The translations under genes were made by a program, and so were the position numbers. Source: JAVVRI01 sp036654795 (GTDB lineage: Bacteria; Bacteroidota; Bacteroidia; Bacteroidales; Tannerellaceae). From it: a stretch of 8,418 nucleotides of DNA. Position 1 is the first letter of the stretch; every line of letters starts with the position of its first letter. Of the stretch, positions 1 through 5,666 are shown in pieces. The stretch is from NCBI GenBank assembly GCA_036654795.1, contig JAVVRI010000126.1, forward strand, positions 1-8,418. Reading direction: 5' to 3'. Below the pieces are notes generated by a model. The model was not told where the DNA came from. It saw only the letters and a program-made list of their open reading frames with translations, and did not search any database.

Positions 1-43
1 CGGCTCGGCAGCTATATTTTTTAGCTGCCGAGCCGTTTTTTTT
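1..43 (+). terminator. Intrinsic terminator-like hairpin
   Basis: Positions 1-14 and 22-35 form a perfect 14-bp GC-rich stem around a 7-nt T-rich loop. Eight T residues (36-43) follow on the plus strand, the classic form of a factor-independent terminator for a plus-strand gene lying before the window. pfkA ends at 89 on the opposite strand, so the hairpin sits between two apparently convergent units. Whether it also stops pfkA transcripts cannot be judged, because the bases that would form the minus-strand T-tract lie outside the window. Confidence 0.75.
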
Positions 44-56
44 GGCTGCCGAGCCG
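44..56. repeat. Extra copy of the terminator arm
   Basis: GGCTGCCGAGCCG at 44-56 repeats the right arm of the neighbouring hairpin (24-35), 12 of 12 bases identical from GCTGCC onward, directly after the T-tract. It could pair with the left arm (1-12) in place of the normal right arm, giving an alternative, longer-looped hairpin. It may be a remnant of a second palindrome or part of a dispersed intergenic repeat. Confidence 0.6.
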
Positions 57-88
57 TAGAACCATTCTTGATGAATCCTTATTTGTTG

Positions 89-1069
89 TTATATGGACGA
101 CACTCGAAGTGTATTCAGCAGGTCGCGGTTGATAGGCTTGTCATTTTTGATTGCTTTGGAGAAGGGGATGTTAACGATCTGATCGTTCTGGATACCGATC
201 ATTACGTTACGCTGGTCGTCCAGCAGGGCGTCTATAGCGGCAACACCCATACGGGTAGCCAAAATACGGTCTTGCGCTGTGGGTGAACCTCCGCGCTGTA
301 GGTGTCCGAGGATGGACACACGAACATCGAACTGAGGATATTCCTTTTTTACGCGTTCGGCAACGCCCATTGCTCCGCCTGTCACTTCGCTTTCGGCTAC
401 CAGCACGATGCTACTGTTTTTCGATTTGCGGAAACCATTCTCTATCATTTCGGCCAATTGGTCCTTCTCCATGGATATTTCAGGGATCAAGGCTGCTTCG
501 GCACCGGAGGCGATGGCACCATTGAGCGCCAAGAAGCCGGCATCTCGCCCCATAACTTCGATGAAGAAGAGGCGGTCGTGCGAGGTGGCTGTGTCGCGAA
601 TCTTGTCCACACATTCCATGATGGTGTTCAGTGCCGTGTCGTAGCCAATTGTTACGTCTGTGCCATACAGGTCGTTGTCGATGGTACCAGGTAAACCTAC
701 AATCGGATAATTAAATTCTTGAGCAAAGATACGTGCACCAGTTAGGGTACCGTCTCCTCCAATGGGGATTAGGGCATCAATGCCGTGCTCCATCAGGCGG
801 TCGTACGCCTGCTGGCGTCCTTCGGGGCTTTTGAATTCTTGACAACGCGCTGTTTTTAGAATCGTACCACCACGCTGAATTATATTACTTACATTCTGGG
901 TCTTGAATTCTTCGATTTCGTCTGTTATCAAGCCCTTAAATCCACGATAAATTCCTTTTACCGTAATTCCGTTGTAAATAGCGGAACGTGTTACTGCACG
1001 TATTGCAGCGTTCATTCCGGGGGCATCACCTCCGGAGGTTAAAATGCCAATGCTTTTAATTGTAGACAT
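89..1069 (-). CDS. pfkA: ATP-dependent 6-phosphofructokinase
   Basis: PfkA phosphorylates fructose 6-phosphate to fructose 1,6-bisphosphate with ATP in the cytoplasm, the committing step of glycolysis. The 326-residue product has the usual bacterial length. Visible motifs in order are GGDAPGMN (13-20, nucleotide loop), GGDGT (104-108), PGTIDND (127-133, with the catalytic Asp131), MGRDAG (173-178) and GHLQRGGSP (255-263, substrate binding). Gly107 in GGDGT is the residue typical of ATP-dependent enzymes; pyrophosphate-dependent relatives carry Asp there. The ATG at 1069 places the first motif at the expected distance. The gene lies 103 nt downstream of ispH on the same strand and has its own candidate promoter in that gap. 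Family assignment is secure. Bacteroides genomes often hold more than one phosphofructokinase, so the physiological share of this copy is unknown. Confidence 0.97.
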   Translation of the reverse strand: MSTIKSIGILTSGGDAPGMNAAIRAVTRSAIYNGITVKGIYRGFKGLITDEIEEFKTQNVSNIIQRGGTILKTARCQEFKSPEGRQQAYDRLMEHGIDALIPIGGDGTLTGARIFAQEFNYPIVGLPGTIDNDLYGTDVTIGYDTALNTIMECVDKIRDTATSHDRLFFIEVMGRDAGFLALNGAIASGAEAALIPEISMEKDQLAEMIENGFRKSKNSSIVLVAESEVTGGAMGVAERVKKEYPQFDVRVSILGHLQRGGSPTAQDRILATRMGVAAIDALLDDQRNVMIGIQNDQIVNIPFSKAIKNDKPINRDLLNTLRVSSI

Positions 1070-1093
1070 GGTGTCTTGTTTTTATATGGACAG

Positions 1094-1101
1094 CAAATGT
1101 A
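1094..1101 (-). promoter_or_regulatory. Candidate Bacteroides -7 element of pfkA
   Basis: On the minus strand TACATTTG matches the Bacteroides primary-sigma -7 consensus TAnnTTTG exactly. It would start transcription about 17 nt before the pfkA ATG. I see no clear TTTG -33 element at standard spacing: the nearest TTTG (1114-1111) is too close. No terminator separates ispH from this site, so pfkA may be both read through from upstream and transcribed independently. Confidence 0.4.
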
Positions 1102-1172
1102 AGTATTTTTCAAATAACATCTGCTCTTTGTTTAAATCTTCGTATAATCTTAATGCCACTTAATCCTTGTTG

Positions 1173-2042
1173 TTACCTGTCGGCATTCAAGTCTCTGATA
1201 TGGACGGCTACCTCTTCCATCAACCATTTGGGGGTTGAGGTTGCTCCGCAGACCCCAACTCGTTGTATGCCGGGTGGCAGGGGACTGGTTATTTCTTTTG
1301 CTTCGGAGATAAAGCAGGCGTTTGGATTGGCCTTACGGCATTCTTCGAAGAGCATTTGTCCGTTGGAGCTTTTTTTGCCGGCAACGAAGTAGATCCAGTC
1401 GTGTCCGGCAGCAAAAGCTTTGATGTTGGGCAGGCGATTGGCTACTTGGCGGCAAATGGTGTCGTAGTAGTTGAAGGAGACTCCTTCGCCTACGCGCTGC
1501 TCAATCTCGGCCACCACTTTTCGAAAGCCGTCTAGCGACTTGGTGGTTTGGGAGAAGAGGAGGATGCTTCGGTTGAAATCGAGTTGGTCGAGGTCGGATA
1601 TCTTTTCGATGACAATAGCCGTTCCGTCCGTCTGTCCCACAAGGCCGTTCACTTCAGCATGTCCTTTCTTGCCGTAGATCACGACTTGGGCATTGGTTTG
1701 TTTTGCCTCTTCGTAGCAGCGGTGTATCTTGCGCTGCAGTTGTAGCACGACTGGGCAGGTGGCGTCAATAATCGTCAGCTTGTTCTGACGTGCCGTTTGA
1801 TAGGTGGAGGGGGGCTCGCCATGCGCGCGAAGCAATACTTTCTTCCCTTTTAGAGCAGCAAGGTCATCGTGTCCGATGGTTTGCAGCCCCATGGCTTCGA
1901 GGCGTTCCACCTCCAGACTGTTGTGCACAATGTCGCCGAGGCAATACAGCGTGTCGTCACTATCGAGTTCTTTCTCTGCGCTTTCAATAGCTGTAACCAC
2001 TCCAAAGCAAAAACCGGAACCTTTATCTATTTCTACATCCAT
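1173..2042 (-). CDS. ispH: 4-hydroxy-3-methylbut-2-enyl diphosphate reductase
   Basis: IspH (LytB) reduces HMBPP to IPP and DMAPP with a [4Fe-4S] cluster, the last step of the MEP isoprenoid pathway. I start it at the ATG at 2042, giving 289 residues. Cluster ligands then fall at Cys12 (GSGFCFGV), Cys96 (DATCPVV) and Cys197 (DTICRQ), the same numbers as in E. coli IspH. Other family marks are His74 (RAHGEPPS), His128 and Glu130 (GHAEVNG), the TT pair near 166-167 (SQTTKS) and SSN at 225-227. A TTG five codons upstream (2057) is in frame but lies inside the cmk reading frame and adds residues the family lacks. The ATG begins 4 nt after the cmk stop, so cmk and ispH are surely one transcript and probably translationally coupled. 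The protein is somewhat shorter than E. coli IspH because its C-terminal tail is shorter. Confidence 0.96.
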   Translation of the reverse strand: MDVEIDKGSGFCFGVVTAIESAEKELDSDDTLYCLGDIVHNSLEVERLEAMGLQTIGHDDLAALKGKKVLLRAHGEPPSTYQTARQNKLTIIDATCPVVLQLQRKIHRCYEEAKQTNAQVVIYGKKGHAEVNGLVGQTDGTAIVIEKISDLDQLDFNRSILLFSQTTKSLDGFRKVVAEIEQRVGEGVSFNYYDTICRQVANRLPNIKAFAAGHDWIYFVAGKKSSNGQMLFEECRKANPNACFISEAKEITSPLPPGIQRVGVCGATSTPKWLMEEVAVHIRDLNADR

Positions 2043-2046
2043 CTTT

Positions 2047-2739
2047 CTACTTATCAATTGTCAATTGCCGAAGCTTTTCCAGTAGCCAAGCTTTTTGCTC
2101 AGGGATTGTCAGGTGCGAGTTGTCTAATTCCAGCGCGTCGTCGGCTTTGCGGAGCGGGCTTTCGGCGCGAGTGGAGTCTATATGGTCGCGTTTCTTTACG
2201 TTTTTCAGGACTTCGTCAAATGAAGCTTCTTCTCCTTTGGCGGTTAGTTCGTCCATACGACGTTGGGCACGTACTTCGGGCGAGGCGGTTACGAATATCT
2301 TCAGTTCTGCATCAGGGAAGACAACGGTGCCAATGTCTCGTCCGTCCATCACGACGCCTTTCGCCTTTGCCATCTCCTGTTGGCGGGCTACCATTGCGCG
2401 GCGCACGAAGCCAAGTGCGGCAATTTGGCTGACATGGTTTGCCACCTCCATGCTGCGAATCTCTTTTTCAACCAACGTGCCGTTTAGGTAAGTGTCCGGC
2501 CTTCCGCTCTCTTGGTTGAGGCGGAAGGTGATGCTGATCTCCGGAAGGATGGCTTCTAGTCGTGCTTCGTCTATCGTTTCACCGCAGAATAGTCCGTTTT
2601 GTATACAATACAAAGTGACCGCGCGATACATCGCCCCGGTATCAATATAAACATATCCAATCTCCTTGGCCAGATCTTTTGCCATTGTGCTCTTCCCGCA
2701 AGAGGAAAAACCGTCTATGGCTATTACTATTTTCTTCAT
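2047..2739 (-). CDS. cmk: Cytidylate (CMP/dCMP) kinase
   Basis: Cmk transfers a phosphate from ATP to CMP or dCMP, recycling pyrimidine nucleotides for RNA, DNA and lipid synthesis in the cytoplasm. The 230 residues match the usual bacterial length. A P-loop G-x4-GKS lies at 10-17 (GFSSCGKS), the substrate motif YIDTGAMYR at 31-39, DGRDIGTVVFP at 132-142, and the lid/arginine motif RDHIDSTR at 184-191. The ATG at 2739 leaves seven residues of beta-strand before the P-loop region, as in the family. The gene is 70 nt downstream of the queA-family gene with a candidate promoter in the gap, and 4 nt upstream of ispH. Neighbouring cmk and ispH is known in other phyla too, for example Clostridia. 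Confidence 0.97.
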   Translation of the reverse strand: MKKIVIAIDGFSSCGKSTMAKDLAKEIGYVYIDTGAMYRAVTLYCIQNGLFCGETIDEARLEAILPEISITFRLNQESGRPDTYLNGTLVEKEIRSMEVANHVSQIAALGFVRRAMVARQQEMAKAKGVVMDGRDIGTVVFPDAELKIFVTASPEVRAQRRMDELTAKGEEASFDEVLKNVKKRDHIDSTRAESPLRKADDALELDNSHLTIPEQKAWLLEKLRQLTIDK

Positions 2740-2766
2740 TCAGTTTACTCTAAGTTTATTCGGTTA

Positions 2767-2774
2767 CAAACATA
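2767..2774 (-). promoter_or_regulatory. Candidate -7 element of cmk-ispH
   Basis: TATGTTTG on the minus strand is an exact TAnnTTTG match in the 70-nt gap before cmk, predicting a leader of about 20 nt. A TTG 15 nt upstream (2789-2787) is closer than the usual -33 spacing, so the upstream element is uncertain. The only dyad in the gap is a short CCGG-N7-CCGG, too weak to count as a terminator for the preceding gene. Confidence 0.4.
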
Positions 2775-2809
2775 CAAAATATCCGGCAATAATCCGGTTG
2801 CAGAAAGGG

Positions 2810-4033
2810 TTATAACAGCAACGAACTGTCCCCATAGCTCAGAAAGCGGAAGTCGTGGCTGAGGGCGTAGTCGTAGATGGGTTTCCAGTTACCATCGCCT
2901 ACAAAGGCGGAGATGAGCAGCAGCAGTGTGCTTTGCGGCTGATGGAAGTTAGTCACGATGCCGCGCACCACTTTGTAGGTATAGCCCGGCGCAATGATGA
3001 TCTGTGTGGCGGTTACTAACTTGTCCGCTTGATGCTTGTCGAGGTAAGTCAGCAGGTTCTGCAGGGCTTCTTCAGCGCTGAGGTGGTTGTTTGCCTCCTC
3101 ATAGGGCATCCATTGGCGGACGATCAGGTCGTCGGCGGTTGCTTCCGGGTTGCCGGCTAGGATGACGCCCATATAGAAAAGGCTCTCCAGCGTACGTACG
3201 GAGGTTGTACCTACGGCAATGATTTTGCCAATGTTCTGCCTGATCCGCTCAATCGAGCTGCGGCGTACGGAGATAAACTCGGTGTGCATCTCGTGTCCTT
3301 CGATGGTTTCGCTTTTCACTGGTTTGAAGGTGCCGGCTCCCACATGAAGTGTCACTTCTTCTCGTCCGAAACCTTTTGCATCCAAGTTGTCCAGCACTTC
3401 GGAGGTAAAATGAAGTCCGGCAGTTGGTGCGGCAACGGATCCTTTTATCTTGGAATAGACGGTCTGATAGGTTTGCAGGTCGCTCTTCTCCGTCTCGCGG
3501 TGGAGGTAAGGAGGGATGGGTAATACGCCAGCTGCGTCCAGTAGGTCGGCGAAGGTGTAGGCCGAATTGTCCCAACTGAATTCGATCAGGTGACTGTCTC
3601 CGCATGTCTGTTTCTTTTCCGCATGCAGCGCGATGGTATCGCTGCCGATGGCTACGGTTTTGCTGAGTATTCCCTCTTTCCATTTCTTCAGGTTACCCAC
3701 GAGGCACGTCCAGCTGCAGCGTTCGGTTTGCTGAAACACCAGAGCGTAATCGTGCGGCACGACTGGTTCCAGGCAAAACACTTCCACCTTAGCTCCTGTC
3801 TCTTTATGGAAGAGCAAACGGGCTTGTATAACACGGGTGTTATTAAATACCATTAGCGAGCCTTCGGGCAGAAAGTCGGTGATGTGCTTGAATACACTTT
3901 CGCTAACATTACCGTTGCGGTAGAGTAATAGTTTGGACTCGTCCCTCTTTGGGAGCGGAAACTTGGCGATTCGGTCGTCTGGCAACGAATAATTGTATTC
4001 TTCGATGCGTATCTGTTGAGTTTTTGTTGTCAT
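2810..4033 (-). CDS. queA: QueA-family tRNA ribosyltransferase-isomerase, long form
   Basis: QueA transfers and isomerises the ribosyl part of S-adenosylmethionine onto 7-aminomethyl-7-deazaguanine in tRNA, making epoxyqueuosine at the wobble position. Family blocks are all present: LPDDRIAKFPLPKRDESKLL (17-36), NNTRVIQARL (64-73), IPPYLHR (173-179), GSVAAPTAGLHF (198-209), GAGTFKPV (232-239), GTTSVRTLES (275-284), NFHQPQSTLL (362-371) and SYGD (399-402). At 407 residues it is about 50 longer than E. coli QueA (about 356). The surplus is an N-terminal extension of about 10 residues and an insertion at about 285-340, between RTLES and the IIAPGYTYKVV strand. As I recall, Bacteroides also encodes a shorter, standard QueA elsewhere, so this may be a paralogue with shifted substrate or function; the symbol is given at family level. 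It is transcribed divergently from the Smr operon. Confidence 0.85.
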   Translation of the reverse strand: MTTKTQQIRIEEYNYSLPDDRIAKFPLPKRDESKLLLYRNGNVSESVFKHITDFLPEGSLMVFNNTRVIQARLLFHKETGAKVEVFCLEPVVPHDYALVFQQTERCSWTCLVGNLKKWKEGILSKTVAIGSDTIALHAEKKQTCGDSHLIEFSWDNSAYTFADLLDAAGVLPIPPYLHRETEKSDLQTYQTVYSKIKGSVAAPTAGLHFTSEVLDNLDAKGFGREEVTLHVGAGTFKPVKSETIEGHEMHTEFISVRRSSIERIRQNIGKIIAVGTTSVRTLESLFYMGVILAGNPEATADDLIVRQWMPYEEANNHLSAEEALQNLLTYLDKHQADKLVTATQIIIAPGYTYKVVRGIVTNFHQPQSTLLLLISAFVGDGNWKPIYDYALSHDFRFLSYGDSSLLL

Positions 4034-4095
4034 TGCTTTAATATCTGCGCAAAATTAGTGAACTTTGTCCACATAACCGTAATAGTAGAAAAGAT
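4034..4095. promoter_or_regulatory. Divergent promoter region, queA / Smr operon
   Basis: These 62 bp separate two divergent start codons and must hold both promoters unless elements lie inside the genes. On the minus strand TAATTTTG (4057-4050) matches TAnnTTTG exactly and would give a very short leader (about 10 nt) for queA. On the plus strand GAACTTTG (4060-4067) matches all but the first base of the consensus and would give a leader of about 20 nt for the Smr gene. The two overlap closely, so the units could compete for polymerase. No preQ1 riboswitch-like structure is visible in this short space. Confidence 0.35.
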
Positions 4096-5160
4096 ATGAG
4101 TATTAAAATAGGTGATAAGGTTCGTTTCCTCAATAGTGTGGGTGGCGGCATTGTGCGTAGTTTCCGTGGTAAGGAACAAGTAATAGTAGAAGATGAAGAC
4201 GGTTTCGACATGCCGACCCTGATTCGCGAATGTATTGTAGTGGGCGATAAGAACGAGCAAATGCGTAGCTCGAACCGTTCCCCTTTGCAGACTTCGCCGC
4301 AACAAGCTCCCGCTCCGCAAGCACAGTCGAAGCCGGTAGTGGAAGAGGTGATAGAAGAAACACCCGGTGGCGAACGGCTGAATATCAGTTTGGCCTACCT
4401 TCCGACCGATCCAAAGGCGATGCAGCAGTGCGGATACGAAGCTTATTTCGTGAATGACAGCAATTATTATCTCTTTATCAATTACATGAACCGCGATAAC
4501 AATAGCTGGATGAGTCGTTACAGCGGTCTGGTTGAACCGAATACGAAGATCTTCCTTGAGGAATTTGCAAAGGCAGACCTGAACAGCCTCGAACGCATCT
4601 GCGTGCAAATGGTTGCTTTCAAGAAGAACAAGCCTTATGCGCTGAAGAACACCATCTCGGTGGAACTCCATCTGGACATTGTGAAGTTTTACAAGCAACA
4701 CTGTTTTATGGACAATGATTTCTTTGAAGAGGACGCCTTGGTCTATCCCGTTGTACGCGAAGATGTGCCTGAAAAGGAGTTGCTGATCTCTGCCGCTGAT
4801 CTGAAAGAAGCAATGCTTCAGAAGGCACAGGACGATCGTCGTGCGCCTCAGGCCATTGTCAAAAAGAAAGCGGACAATGCTGTCCTGGAAGCAGACCTCC
4901 ATATCAACGCCCTGTTGGACAGTACTACCGGAATGACGCCTGCCGACATGCTGACCTACCAACTGGATAAGTTCCATGAGATCATTGCCCAGTATGCCGC
5001 TCATAAAGGACAGAAGATTGTCTTTATCCATGGTAAAGGCGACGGTGTGCTTCGTCGTTCGATTGAGACAGAGCTGAAAACGAAATACAAACAGTATAGT
5101 TATCAGGATGCCTCCTTCCGTGAATACGGATTTGGTGCCACGATGATAACCATCAAATAG
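4096..5160 (+). CDS. DUF2027 and Smr domain protein
   Basis: The 354-residue protein combines an N-terminal and central region of the Bacteroidetes DUF2027 type with a C-terminal Smr (small MutS-related) domain. Residues 1-50 form a compact, beta-rich module (IGDKVRFLN, GGGIVRSF). A Pro/Gln-rich linker follows at about 58-90, then a predicted beta-rich core at about 93-225. The Smr domain spans about 264-354 with the signature DLH (267-269) and HGKGDGVLR (312-320). Smr domains in other proteins bind or cut nucleic acid; in ribosome rescue they cleave mRNA or tRNA. No MutS ATPase part is present, so this is a stand-alone type, probably cytoplasmic since no signal peptide is seen. It is the first gene of the Smr-CYTH-DPP11 unit, preceded by an AAAAG (4089-4093) that may aid initiation. 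The cellular role is unknown. Confidence 0.9.
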   Translation: MSIKIGDKVRFLNSVGGGIVRSFRGKEQVIVEDEDGFDMPTLIRECIVVGDKNEQMRSSNRSPLQTSPQQAPAPQAQSKPVVEEVIEETPGGERLNISLAYLPTDPKAMQQCGYEAYFVNDSNYYLFINYMNRDNNSWMSRYSGLVEPNTKIFLEEFAKADLNSLERICVQMVAFKKNKPYALKNTISVELHLDIVKFYKQHCFMDNDFFEEDALVYPVVREDVPEKELLISAADLKEAMLQKAQDDRRAPQAIVKKKADNAVLEADLHINALLDSTTGMTPADMLTYQLDKFHEIIAQYAAHKGQKIVFIHGKGDGVLRRSIETELKTKYKQYSYQDASFREYGFGATMITIK

Positions 5161-5176
5161 CAATCCGTACGCAGCT

Positions 5177-5656
5177 ATGGCACAGGAAATAGAACGAAAG
5201 TTTCTGGTGACAGGCGACTTTACACCCTATGTGTACAGCGCCGGCCGGATTGTGCAAGGTTACCTCTGCTCCCTGCCGGGGCGGACGGTACGCGTACGCA
5301 TCCGGGGCGAAGAGGCCTTCCTCACCATCAAAGGCCCATCGGACGAAAAGGGGTTAAGCCGCTATGAGTTCGAACAATCCATCCCTTTGGCGGATGCCGA
5401 GCAGTTGCTGGCTCTTTGTGAGCCCGGTGCTATCGACAAGGTGCGCCATCTGATCTATTTTGGTCGGCATACCTGGGAGGTAGATGTCTTTCACGGAGCG
5501 AACGAAGGTCTTACGCTGGCCGAGATCGAGCTGGATGAGGAGGACGAACCCTTCGAACGTCCCGTCTGGCTGGGTGAGGAGGTGAGTGGAGATTGTCGCT
5601 ACTATAACTCCATGCTGACCAAACATCCGTATAGTCAATTTAACACACACGAATAA
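5177..5656 (+). CDS. CYTH domain protein, probable triphosphatase
   Basis: This 159-residue protein is a single CYTH (triphosphate tunnel metalloenzyme) domain. It starts with the defining ExExK motif (Glu4, Glu6, Lys8 in EIERKF). Charged tunnel residues follow in alternating order on predicted strands: Arg39 and Arg41 (VRVRIRG), Lys52 (TIKGP), Glu64 and Glu66 (RYEFEQ), Arg90 (KVRHLI), Glu101 and Asp103 (WEVDVF), and Glu116 and Glu118 (AEIELDEED). All positions expected to bind phosphate or metal look intact, so an active enzyme is likely. Short bacterial members studied elsewhere hydrolyse inorganic tripolyphosphate; adenylate cyclase or thiamine-triphosphatase activity occurs in relatives, so the substrate cannot be read from sequence. 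No signal peptide is seen. The gene lies 16 nt after the Smr gene and 10 nt before the peptidase gene, implying one transcript. Confidence 0.92.
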   Translation: MAQEIERKFLVTGDFTPYVYSAGRIVQGYLCSLPGRTVRVRIRGEEAFLTIKGPSDEKGLSRYEFEQSIPLADAEQLLALCEPGAIDKVRHLIYFGRHTWEVDVFHGANEGLTLAEIELDEEDEPFERPVWLGEEVSGDCRYYNSMLTKHPYSQFNTHE

Positions 5657-5666
5657 TACGAATAAC

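Noticed and set aside
1869..2432. A 187-residue plus-strand frame over the cmk-ispH junction
   Set aside because: Both genes underneath carry intact catalytic motifs; the plus-strand translation is rich in Arg, Ser and Cys and resembles no family.
2780..2802. A terminator between the queA-family gene and cmk (CCGG-N7-CCGG)
   Set aside because: The stem is only 4 bp with no proper T-tract; chance is likely.
4034..4095. A preQ1 riboswitch before the queA-family gene
   Set aside because: The predicted leader is only about 10 nt and no preQ1 aptamer-like stem with an A-rich tail is visible.
4030..5163. A 377-residue minus-strand frame antisense to the whole Smr gene, longer than the gene itself
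   Set aside because: It lacks recognisable motifs and mirrors a gene with clear DUF2027 and Smr signatures; it overlaps the start of the queA-family gene and has a composition rich in His, Phe and Leu typical of an antisense shadow.
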